Shown here: positions 42,514-49,776 of the stretch, one piece after another | Layout of the letters: each line of letters starts with the position of its first letter | Position numbering within the stretch: position 1 is the stretch's first letter | Made by a program: the position numbers and the translations under genes | The notes under the pieces: generated by a model | Told to the model about the DNA's origin: nothing | Databases searched by the model: none | The model's input: the letters and a program-made list of their open reading frames with translations, nothing else | DNA from: Bacteroidaceae bacterium | Lineage (GTDB): Bacteria > Bacteroidota > Bacteroidia > Bacteroidales > Bacteroidaceae | Length of the DNA stretch: 53,721 nucleotides | Assembly (NCBI GenBank): GCA_024698925.1 | Contig: JAILQO010000082.1 | Coordinates: 1-53,721, forward strand | Direction of reading: 5' to 3'

Positions 42514-43979
42514 GGGTGCGGGAAGGTCTCTGGTTCCGTCTTGATAATTACTCGTGTGGCTCGCTGTTGTTCCTCGCGTTTGCGCTGCTTCGTAGCCTCA
42601 TCATCGTTCTTGTCCGCGAAGTTGTAAGGCTCTTCCGTGACTTCGTAGTGGAAGCCGCCCTCGTCGCTCTCCTTGATGTAGAACATCTTACCGGCGAAGC
42701 CATAGCCACCGGTTCCCTTTGCAACCATCTGACTGAGGACGCGTGTGAAGATACGGTTCAACCACGCATGGCGCTGGGGATTATGCTTTTTGTAGTACGG
42801 CAATAAGTCATTGAGCAACAATAGGTAATTGAAGGCCAACACGTCAGGATGCGTCTGGAAGCGCATCGTATTCACCTTGTCCGTCCAAGGACTGAAGGAC
42901 ATCAGCAGGTATTCCATCAGATAACGCTCTTCCACGTTGCGGCGCTTCACGGCCTGATTATCATAGGGCTTTGCGGAGTAGCGCATCGTCAGACCCTCGT
43001 TGTAGAGGCACGCTTTGATGTCGTCAGGCAGGCCGGTGCCCAAAATGAACATTGACAGCGAGCTGGCCGAGCAATAGACGGGACGCGTGGAGTGCTCACA
43101 GATGTAACGGGCGATGTAGCGCAATTCATCTATCTGGTCGTTCTCATTAGCCCATGTGCCATCGGGGTCGAAGAAGGTCTCCGAGAGCCCTATCTGACGG
43201 AACAACGCTTCGAGGTAAGGGCGCCAGTGAGCAGAGTTCTCGCAGTAGAGCGTCACATCAGGGCGCTCGTGCAACACATATTGGATGATGAGCTTGCCAA
43301 TAATATCACCTTCATACCAGCCCATATATACGGCGTTCTCGTCCATGCCCGCGAGCTCATTGAAGTGGTATTGCAGCGCTACGGCAGGATAGAGGCCGCT
43401 CTCGTAGTAACGCGTCAGTACGTCCTTCAGTCGCACCGTGTCCATATACAAATAGAGGTAGGATGCCCAACGCTCGTAGTCGTCGGCCTGTGCGTCCTTG
43501 GGCAAGAGCTCGATGGCGCGGTCGGCGAACTGGTTGCGGAATTGCTGGTACTGCCACATCTCGTAAATCTGCCCTCTGTACTTGTCGTACTCATAATCAC
43601 ACTCGTAGGCACAATAATTGAAGGTGTAGCTGTCGGGAATGGCTTGTTCCATGCGCGGCATAATGTTGCACGCCTTCTTGTAGGCTTCCTGCTCATTCGT
43701 GTTGGCCGGAATGAAAACCTCACCGTTGATTACCGTCACCGTATCTCTGGACACGTGCGTAATGCACTTCCGCGCGTCATAGATTTCAAAGAGATTGCGC
43801 CACGCCTGCTCGTCCTTCGGCGAGGCCTGTACACGTTCGTTCCATTCGTTGTACATAGAATCCAACTTCGGAATGTCGTAGTTCCAGACTTGAGTGTGCG
43901 TGAGGCGCTCCGTGGTCTGTGCGCTGGTGTTGATGATGGCGGCAGCGGCCACTATGAGTGTGAAGAATAATCGTTTCAT
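42510..43979 (-). CDS. Secreted protein of unknown function in a sigma-factor operon
   Basis: A 489-residue protein with a signal peptide (1-20, ending TSA). The mature protein is rich in aromatic and acidic residues. Segments such as NERVQASPKDEQAWRNLFEIYDA suggest a helical, TPR-like start, followed by a long helical region; I recognise no catalytic motif. It overlaps the ECF sigma gene (ATGA) and leads the operon, so it may be a sensor or target of that system. A charged tail (KQRKREEQQRATR) is unusual for an exported protein. Confidence 0.7.
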   Translation of the reverse strand: MKRLFFTLIVAAAAIINTSAQTTERLTHTQVWNYDIPKLDSMYNEWNERVQASPKDEQAWRNLFEIYDARKCITHVSRDTVTVINGEVFIPANTNEQEAYKKACNIMPRMEQAIPDSYTFNYCAYECDYEYDKYRGQIYEMWQYQQFRNQFADRAIELLPKDAQADDYERWASYLYLYMDTVRLKDVLTRYYESGLYPAVALQYHFNELAGMDENAVYMGWYEGDIIGKLIIQYVLHERPDVTLYCENSAHWRPYLEALFRQIGLSETFFDPDGTWANENDQIDELRYIARYICEHSTRPVYCSASSLSMFILGTGLPDDIKACLYNEGLTMRYSAKPYDNQAVKRRNVEERYLMEYLLMSFSPWTDKVNTMRFQTHPDVLAFNYLLLLNDLLPYYKKHNPQRHAWLNRIFTRVLSQMVAKGTGGYGFAGKMFYIKESDEGGFHYEVTEEPYNFADKNDDEATKQRKREEQQRATRVIIKTEPETFPHP

Positions 43980-44092
43980 TGTTACTGATGTTTCGTTTTT
44001 GGTATTACTGTTTGGTGAAAGCCTTGTGACGTCAGATTTGCCTTTCTACAACAGCATACACGTGAAAACGGGAAACGTTCAACTTTTTGATG

Positions 44093-44130
44093 AAAAAAGC
44101 GATGTCGCATCACGACACCGCCTCTTTTTC
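44093..44130. terminator. Bidirectional intrinsic terminator
   Basis: Stem GCGATGTCG (44099-44107) with CGACACCGC (44113-44121), loop CATCA. A run of T follows on both strands (TTTTTT after it on the minus strand; TCTTTTTC at 44122-44129 on the plus). It ends the minus-strand glycosidase unit just past the GH20 stop. Confidence 0.75.
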
Positions 44131-44150
44131 TTTGATGATGGTATCGTCAC

Positions 44151-45806
44151 TCACGGGCGTTGGGTCTGTAAGGGGCGATATTGGATGCCCATCGCGTCAA
44201 GGCGCTGCAGGTGTGCCTTCAGGCGGGGCAGGAAGTCGTTCCACTGCTGATCCTTGCGAGGCGTCCAGGCTTTCTCGGCCAGCGCCAGCGCACGCGGGAA
44301 GACCATCCACTCCATACGCGCCTCGGTGGGAATGCGCTCGCACCAGATGTTGGCCTGCATGCCTTTGACGAGTTTCAGCTGTGCCGGCGTGAGGTCAACG
44401 GGGACGATGTCGCCGTCATAGATGTGGCGCAGGGTAGCGTCGTCCTGAGCATAGTCAAAATAGAGGAAGGTGAAGGGGCAGAGCACCACCTCGTTGCCCA
44501 TCGCTGTCGCTTTCTGGGTCACATCGGGGTGATCGCCACGCCACCAATGAACGGTAGCGGTCTTGGAGAGCCCGCCCTCCAGAATCTCGTCCCATCCGAG
44601 GATGCGACGACCGTGGGCGTTGAAGTAGCGTTCCATCTTCTTGGTGAACCAAGCCTGCAGCTCGCTGACATCCTTGAGGCCTTCTGCCTCGATGCGATGC
44701 TGACACTCCTCGCACTCCGACCAGCGGCGGCGGTTGACCTCGTCGCCTCCGATGCTCACATATTCATAGGGGAAGAGCTTGAAGACCTCGTCATAGACGC
44801 GTTCGGCAAAGTCGATGGTGGTTTCGCGGCCCAAGCAGAGCGGCTCGCGTCCGTCTTGCGTGCAACTGAGCCATTTGTAGCAATAGCAGGCAGCGCCCAT
44901 GTGGCCTGGCATATCTATTTCGGGAATGATGTCGATGCCGCGCACGGCAGCATACTGAACGATGTCACGGATCTCGTCCTGCGTGTAATAGCCGCCATAG
45001 AGTTCGCCGTAGCCCTCTACCTTCTTAAAGAACTTCCAGGGAAGGAGCATGGCGGGGTTGTTCTCCTTGGAGGCACGATTCAGACACTCGCGGTCGTGCC
45101 CGTTGTAGAGACGCCACGCTACGGTGTCGGAGGTGAGGCCGGGAAAGGCTTTGACCTCCATGCGGAAGCCTTCGTTGTCGGAGAGGTGCCAATGGAACTT
45201 GTTCAGCTTATAAAACGCCATTTCATCGAGCAGGCGCTTGGTCTCATCGACAGAGTAGAAATGGCGCACGGGGTCCAGCATCAAGCCGCGCCAATGGAAA
45301 TTGGGGCTGTCCTGAATACGCACGGCAGGAACGGTCCAAGCGACGTTGTCCAACGTCCATTTGCTATCTACCATAGACCAGCGTGCATCGTAAGACGTTT
45401 CAATGGCATTGGGCAGCAGCTGGCGCAGGGTGGCGATACCATTGATGATACCGCGATAGTCTGGAGCCTTGATGCGGACACCCTTTTTGTCGCATACCAG
45501 CTCATAGGATTCCAGCTCCTCGCCTTGATTGGAGGGATTGGGGCTGGGCTCAAGGGTTAGCTGGATCTTTCCTTTCTTGCCTGTCTTGATGCTGAAGCCT
45601 GTGGCACGCACCAACATTTCCTGCAGATAGGTGGCAGCAGGTGCGAGGGCAGCGTCGTTGTAGCCAATGGTCAGGCCGTCACGCAGCTGGAATGAGCCTT
45701 CCAGCTCGGTAACAGACGTAGGTTTGGGAATGATGTTCACGGTGGCCCATGCCGTGCCGACACACATCAGCAGGCAAGCCAGACATAAGGTGATTCTCTG
45801 TTTCAT
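44151..45806 (-). CDS. Beta-N-acetylhexosaminidase (GH20)
   Basis: A 551-residue glycosidase that removes terminal GlcNAc/GalNAc from host-type or wall glycans. Signal peptide 1-21. GH20b N-terminal domain (about 22-155). The catalytic TIM barrel has FHWRGLMLDPVRHFYS, LNKFHWHLSDNEGFRMEV, IDIIPEIDMPGHMGA and SIGGDEVNRRRW, the Asp-Glu pair (about 352) being the catalytic residues. ILGWDEILEGG and VHWWRG follow. The N-terminal domain has two candidate repeat-derived stretches: LEPSPNPSNQGEELES (86-101) and ARWSMVDSKWTLDN (141-154), the latter like the WTMDNGKW repeats of BtuB. Confidence 0.92.
   Translation of the reverse strand: MKQRITLCLACLLMCVGTAWATVNIIPKPTSVTELEGSFQLRDGLTIGYNDAALAPAATYLQEMLVRATGFSIKTGKKGKIQLTLEPSPNPSNQGEELESYELVCDKKGVRIKAPDYRGIINGIATLRQLLPNAIETSYDARWSMVDSKWTLDNVAWTVPAVRIQDSPNFHWRGLMLDPVRHFYSVDETKRLLDEMAFYKLNKFHWHLSDNEGFRMEVKAFPGLTSDTVAWRLYNGHDRECLNRASKENNPAMLLPWKFFKKVEGYGELYGGYYTQDEIRDIVQYAAVRGIDIIPEIDMPGHMGAACYCYKWLSCTQDGREPLCLGRETTIDFAERVYDEVFKLFPYEYVSIGGDEVNRRRWSECEECQHRIEAEGLKDVSELQAWFTKKMERYFNAHGRRILGWDEILEGGLSKTATVHWWRGDHPDVTQKATAMGNEVVLCPFTFLYFDYAQDDATLRHIYDGDIVPVDLTPAQLKLVKGMQANIWCERIPTEARMEWMVFPRALALAEKAWTPRKDQQWNDFLPRLKAHLQRLDAMGIQYRPLQTQRP
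45510..45551. repeat. Degenerate GC-rich repeat inside the GH20 gene
   Basis: Tract CTCCTCGCC, TTGATT, GGAGGG, then ATTGGGGCTGGGC. Read on the minus strand as EPSPNPSNQGEE, it matches the PSP/PSREGG-type peptides elsewhere in the window but has imperfect arms. Confidence 0.5.
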
Positions 45807-45860
45807 AGTGGTTTTATTAATGGTTGTTCATTTTAGTGTTCATGGGAATAGCTGTGCAAA

Positions 45861-47654
45861 TCAACGAATGACGAGGACGAAGCCGCCACGTGCCCGCGTA
45901 TGGACCGTTGAAGGCAGGGGTGCATCGCTCTCCAGCGTCCAGGCACGATCCTCGGCAGCGTCAAGGAAGCACGCTGCACGACCTTTGCCAACGATGGTGG
46001 GAAGGGCGCTGAGGTCGAAATCACGCGGCTGCTCGGTACCATTGATACCCGCTACGTACCAGGTCTTACCGCTGCGACGGGCAATGATGGCATGATCGCC
46101 GGGATAGCCGCTGACAAGGCGGGTGTCATCCCACGCGGCAGGGAGTGACGAGAGGAATTGCTGCACAGCCATCGGCTGAGCGAGGAAACTCTCGGGACTG
46201 TCTGCGAGGTGCTGCAGGCCGCTCTCGTACAGGACTGTGAGTGCCAGTTCATGGGCATGGGTGGTGATATGTGGATGCTGGGAATCGCTGAAGGCGCAGG
46301 GGGTGTAGTCCATCGGACCAATGACATTGCGTGTGAACGGAAGCGTAGCGTTGTGGGCTGCGGCACGGTCCGTGAACGTACCTACATTATTATACCATTC
46401 GGCGCCATAGACGCCCTCGGTAGAGAGCAGGTTGGGATAGGTGCGCTGCCAGCCACGCGGAATGGTGGCTCCATGGAAGTTGATGGCCATGTGGTGACGG
46501 GCAGCACTCTCCATCAGCTCGATGCAGTAGTCCATATTCATCTGGTTGTCGCCAGAGAAGAAATCCACCTTGACACCGGCTACGCCAATGCTTTCGCACC
46601 ACGCAAACTCCTTCTCGCGATCCTCGGGTTTGTTGAGGCGGAATTTAGGACCAGGGGCGCCGTTGATCCAACCCACGCTGGAATTGTACCAGATCATGGG
46701 CTTGATACCTTGCTCATGGGCGTAGCGCACGGCATCCTCTATGGTCTTGCCGTCCTTCATCTCGTCCCACTCGGCATCAATCAGCACATAAGGAAGGTGA
46801 AGCGTAGCGGCCATATCCACGTATTTCTTGATGATATTGAAGTCGTTACTGCCATGATTATAGGCCCAATAGACCCAAGAGACAACACCCGGCTGAATCC
46901 ATGAAGTGTCGCCAATGCGAGCTGGTGCAGCCACATCCGTCACGAGTGTGCTCTCCACGACATCTGCCAGCGAGCCTACGATGGCAAGGCGCCAAGGCGA
47001 AGTCCAGTTGCCTGTGAGTTTCAGCTTGTTCTCATCTGGTATGACACGGAAGCTTTCTCCCTGACTGTGAAGGCTGGCGGCACTACGATGACGCTCCACG
47101 CCGGCTTCTGTGAGTAGCACGAAGGTGCCGTCGGCGGGCTCCATCAGCGCAGGGAAAGCCCAGCGGCCGTCGCGCGAAGAGGTGGCCTGCGGGTAGAAAC
47201 CCTCGTAACCGTCACTCCAGCGCATGAACCAACGGCGCGTGCCTTCGGGGATGCGGTAGGCTGTCGCCTCCTCGGGGATGCTTTGTGTCTGCAGGTCAGA
47301 GAGCTCATAGCGATAAGCTAAGCCATCATCATAGAGGCGCAGGCGTAGGGTCAGCGTAGGTGTGAGCGCTGCTACATATTCGTTGGCACGATTGGAACAC
47401 AGCTGACGTTTGCCCGCCAGCATCTGGTAGGAGTCACGAATCTTGTGGCTACGGCACATCTGAAGATCATTGGATGCTGTAGCGCCGACATAGCCCAACG
47501 TAGGTATTTCGAGCACAGACGTTCCCTGATAATAGAGGGTGAAGCCCTGTGCTACGGGCTGAAGGGTGAGGCGACCATTGGGAGACTGCAACTTAGGTGC
47601 GGCCATGAGTGTGGCGGCCACAAGAATGAAAAGAGAAGTAAAAAACTGTCGCAT
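45861..47654 (-). CDS. GH97 family alpha-glycosidase, probably alpha-galactosidase
   Basis: A 597-residue secreted enzyme (signal 1-18). N-terminal beta-supersandwich domain (about 20-260, with LQSPNGRLTL and RWSDGYEGFYP), then a TIM barrel with WVYWAYNHG, YVLIDAEWDEM, GIKPMIWYNSSVGW and GVAGVKVDFFSGDNQMNMDYC, and a small C-terminal beta domain. The Asp in KVDFF is where the retaining alpha-galactosidase branch of GH97 has its nucleophile, so that branch is favoured over inverting alpha-glucosidases. The start at 47654 gives a clean signal peptide; ATG 47690 overlaps the S41 stop and would add 12 residues. Co-transcribed with GH20. Confidence 0.88.
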   Translation of the reverse strand: MRQFFTSLFILVAATLMAAPKLQSPNGRLTLQPVAQGFTLYYQGTSVLEIPTLGYVGATASNDLQMCRSHKIRDSYQMLAGKRQLCSNRANEYVAALTPTLTLRLRLYDDGLAYRYELSDLQTQSIPEEATAYRIPEGTRRWFMRWSDGYEGFYPQATSSRDGRWAFPALMEPADGTFVLLTEAGVERHRSAASLHSQGESFRVIPDENKLKLTGNWTSPWRLAIVGSLADVVESTLVTDVAAPARIGDTSWIQPGVVSWVYWAYNHGSNDFNIIKKYVDMAATLHLPYVLIDAEWDEMKDGKTIEDAVRYAHEQGIKPMIWYNSSVGWINGAPGPKFRLNKPEDREKEFAWCESIGVAGVKVDFFSGDNQMNMDYCIELMESAARHHMAINFHGATIPRGWQRTYPNLLSTEGVYGAEWYNNVGTFTDRAAAHNATLPFTRNVIGPMDYTPCAFSDSQHPHITTHAHELALTVLYESGLQHLADSPESFLAQPMAVQQFLSSLPAAWDDTRLVSGYPGDHAIIARRSGKTWYVAGINGTEQPRDFDLSALPTIVGKGRAACFLDAAEDRAWTLESDAPLPSTVHTRARGGFVLVIR

Positions 47655-47686
47655 TTGTTTTGTAATTATTGTGATGTAGTCATTAA

Positions 47687-48730
47687 TCATTGTTGGAGCA
47701 ACTTACGGGCCGCCTCGATGAGGGTGTCCTTGCCCTTGGCACGATCCTCGGCAGTGAGGAAGACAGATATGTCAGGGGCAATGCCGAACTCGATGTGGTT
47801 CATATTGCGGTCATAGCTGGGCGATGCCGAGAAACGGACGCTCCAGCCGTTGGGCAGTTCGGAGGAGAATGGCATACCACCGCCGCCGCCTGTCTGGTCG
47901 CCCAAGACAGTGACGAGGGGGCAACAACGCATATCGCGCACAAAGGTATTGGTAGCGCTGTAACAACGGCGGTTGGTAAGCAGGATGACGCGTTTCTGCC
48001 AGCGGATGCCGTCGGAGGGCTCGAGGTATTGCGGCTCGGGTTCCGAGAAATCACTATGCCCACGTCCGGTCTTGTGGCTGATATAGCCGACATGGATGCG
48101 TTCATTGGTGAAGCGCCGCGCCAGCCGTTCCTCAACGGTCAGCGTGCCACCTCCATTGTTACGGACATCAACGATCAGACCGTTACAGGTACGCAGGTAG
48201 TACATCACCTCATTGAGGTTGTTCTCGTTGAAGCTGGACGAGAAGCTGGAGCATACGATATAGCCTGTATTGTCATCCAAGATGCGGTACTTCAGACTAC
48301 CGGCGATGCGATAGTCTTTGCCCAGATAGCTGTCTTGCAAGTCCTGATAGAAATTCTCGGGATAATCCTGATACCAGGACCAGTTACGTCCGATATCGTG
48401 GTTGGCATAGAGATTGACATGCCCGTCGCGCAACTCGGACAGCATGTCGGTGAGTACCTCGAAGAGTTGAGCCGATCGCATATTGTCATTGATGCGGCCC
48501 TGATAGCGGCTTTTCACCTCGTTCCAATCCAAACCGTAAACATCCCGCTTATAGTCGAAGAAACAATAGTGCTCGTCTATCATCGTCCACAATGCCTCAA
48601 AGTTACCCGTCGGCGTATTCGCATACTGGTCTTCCTGCGTGCAAGCACAAAGGGCGAAGAGCAGAAGGCAGAAAATGGCTATAGGGCCTATGAGGCCAAT
48701 GGGGCTTATATGACTAGCAAACTTCCTCAT
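47687..48730 (-). CDS. S41-family peptidase lipoprotein
   Basis: A 347-residue C-terminal-processing-type serine protease. Lipobox LFALCAC (Cys30). The core has GHVNLYA, NNLNEVMYYLRTCNGLIVDVRNNGGG, LTNRRCYSATNTFVRDM with the likely catalytic Ser, and TGGGGGMPFSSEL. The start at 48730 is chosen because the longer ORF (to 49090) runs through the neighbouring barrel gene. Residues 8-18 (ISPIGLIGPIA), inside the signal peptide, come from a GGCCTAT-type repeat at about 48681-48714. Substrate unknown. Confidence 0.85.
   Translation of the reverse strand: MRKFASHISPIGLIGPIAIFCLLLFALCACTQEDQYANTPTGNFEALWTMIDEHYCFFDYKRDVYGLDWNEVKSRYQGRINDNMRSAQLFEVLTDMLSELRDGHVNLYANHDIGRNWSWYQDYPENFYQDLQDSYLGKDYRIAGSLKYRILDDNTGYIVCSSFSSSFNENNLNEVMYYLRTCNGLIVDVRNNGGGTLTVEERLARRFTNERIHVGYISHKTGRGHSDFSEPEPQYLEPSDGIRWQKRVILLTNRRCYSATNTFVRDMRCCPLVTVLGDQTGGGGGMPFSSELPNGWSVRFSASPSYDRNMNHIEFGIAPDISVFLTAEDRAKGKDTLIEAARKLLQQ
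48681..48714. repeat. GGCCTAT/GGCCAAT repeat in a lipoprotein signal peptide
   Basis: ATAGGGCCTATGAGGCCAAT followed by GGGGCTTATA. It holds the near-palindrome TAGGGCCTA and periodic GGCC/GGGGC words, read on the minus strand as ISPIGLIGPIA. Proposed as another interspersed family; only one copy is in this window. Confidence 0.4.
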
Positions 48731-48741
48731 ACTTGCGTGCT

Positions 48742-49635
48742 TTAAAGGACAAAATCGGGCGGCGTGGAACGGCGCGGATGAACAACCTGGAAGTAACGCA
48801 CCCAACCCAGCAGGAAAGCGTGTGTACAGCTGTGGTGCTTGATTTCGTTGACATGACTCTGACGAATGTCGCAGAGGTAGGAAGCACGGAGCGTGAAGCC
48901 GTGAAGAGGCACATCTATGCTGAACAGATGACGGTTCGAGAACGCGTTGCCCGGATGCGTGAAGCACACGTTGTGATCGGTATTGCCAAGGGTGAACAAC
49001 TCGTAGTAGCTCTGCCCATAGTTGGGACTGAACATGACTCCCAGCAAGGGGATATCCAGCTGATAGCGCAATAATAGCGGCTGGCGCCAAATGCGGAAAT
49101 CATAGGCAGCGGCGGCGGAAATTGCAAGGTCTGCAGAAGCCAATGCCTGTGCTGGATTATTGCCATTACGTGTGTTATAAAGGACTCCCACATTGGCTCC
49201 AATCTGCGGCCCCACGAAGAGGCGCAGGCGGTCCACAGGCGTGAAGAAGCGGTAATGCCAGGCGGCATCAAAGGTAACATCACCACCCATATAACGTGCC
49301 TTCGCCGACGCATTCTTGGTATAGGAGAGGTTGCCCTGCCACAGCGTCTGGAAGATCACGGCGCTGTCCAACAAATGCGTCGTGCGCTGAGTCTCATGCA
49401 TCAACTGAAGCTGAGGGCCATGATAGTCGAGCGGGGAGAGATAGGTGTCCAACTGATGGTTGGCACCCAAGCCTATCGTGGTAGCGTGGATGACTGGACG
49501 GCTGAATTCAGACTGCGCGGAGGCGGGGGAAGAGAGAAAAGTGAGGAGAATGACAAATGATGAATGACGAATGATGAATGATGAATGACAAATAAGTGTT
49601 ACCTTCTCTTTCAAAGGGTTTATTATATTTGTCAT
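48742..49635 (-). CDS. Outer-membrane barrel-like protein (DUF3316-like)
   Basis: Mature sequence of about 255 residues with alternating strands and the segment GLGANHQLDTYLSPLDYHGPQ, typical in outline of DUF3316 proteins of Bacteroidetes; function unknown. The start is uncertain. From ATG 49635 the signal peptide is MTNIINPLKEKVTLI...HSSFVILLTFLSSPASA, much of it encoded by repeat copy C (49552-49640). A longer frame from 49767 is entirely repeat-derived upstream. It lies 135 bp after the parC stop and 11 bp before the S41 gene. Confidence 0.7.
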   Translation of the reverse strand: MTNIINPLKEKVTLICHSSFIIRHSSFVILLTFLSSPASAQSEFSRPVIHATTIGLGANHQLDTYLSPLDYHGPQLQLMHETQRTTHLLDSAVIFQTLWQGNLSYTKNASAKARYMGGDVTFDAAWHYRFFTPVDRLRLFVGPQIGANVGVLYNTRNGNNPAQALASADLAISAAAAYDFRIWRQPLLLRYQLDIPLLGVMFSPNYGQSYYELFTLGNTDHNVCFTHPGNAFSNRHLFSIDVPLHGFTLRASYLCDIRQSHVNEIKHHSCTHAFLLGWVRYFQVVHPRRSTPPDFVL

Positions 49636-49776
49636 TCGTAATTCTTGAAGAGTCAAGCGTCCCTTTCTCCAAGTATGGAGCGTCGCTTCGCGCCGAGCGG
49701 AGCCGAGCGCGTAATTCGTCATTCTAAAGCAATCCTTATTCGCCATTCGTAATTCATCATTCGACATTCGTCATTC
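49552..49776. repeat. Heptamer-armed element, copy C, with nested hairpin cassette
   Basis: Left arm: six GACAAAT/GATGAAT/GACGAAT units (49552-49593). Core: AAGTGTTACCTTC plus AT-rich tract (49594-49626). Right arm: ATTTGTC, ATTCGTA (49627-49640). A diverged copy of the 40-bp cassette follows (from 49641, ATTCTTGAAGAGTCAAGCG), then CGCTTCG/CGCCGAGCGG stretches and further ATTCGTC-type heptamers up to the parC stop at 49771. It covers the parC stop and the barrel gene's signal peptide. Confidence 0.8.

Noticed and set aside
44181..45560. 459-residue plus-strand ORF opposite GH20
   Set aside because: Shadow frame of a certain glycosidase gene.
47690..48745. 351-residue plus-strand ORF opposite the S41 peptidase
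   Set aside because: Shadow of a gene with clear S41 motifs; no homology pattern of its own.
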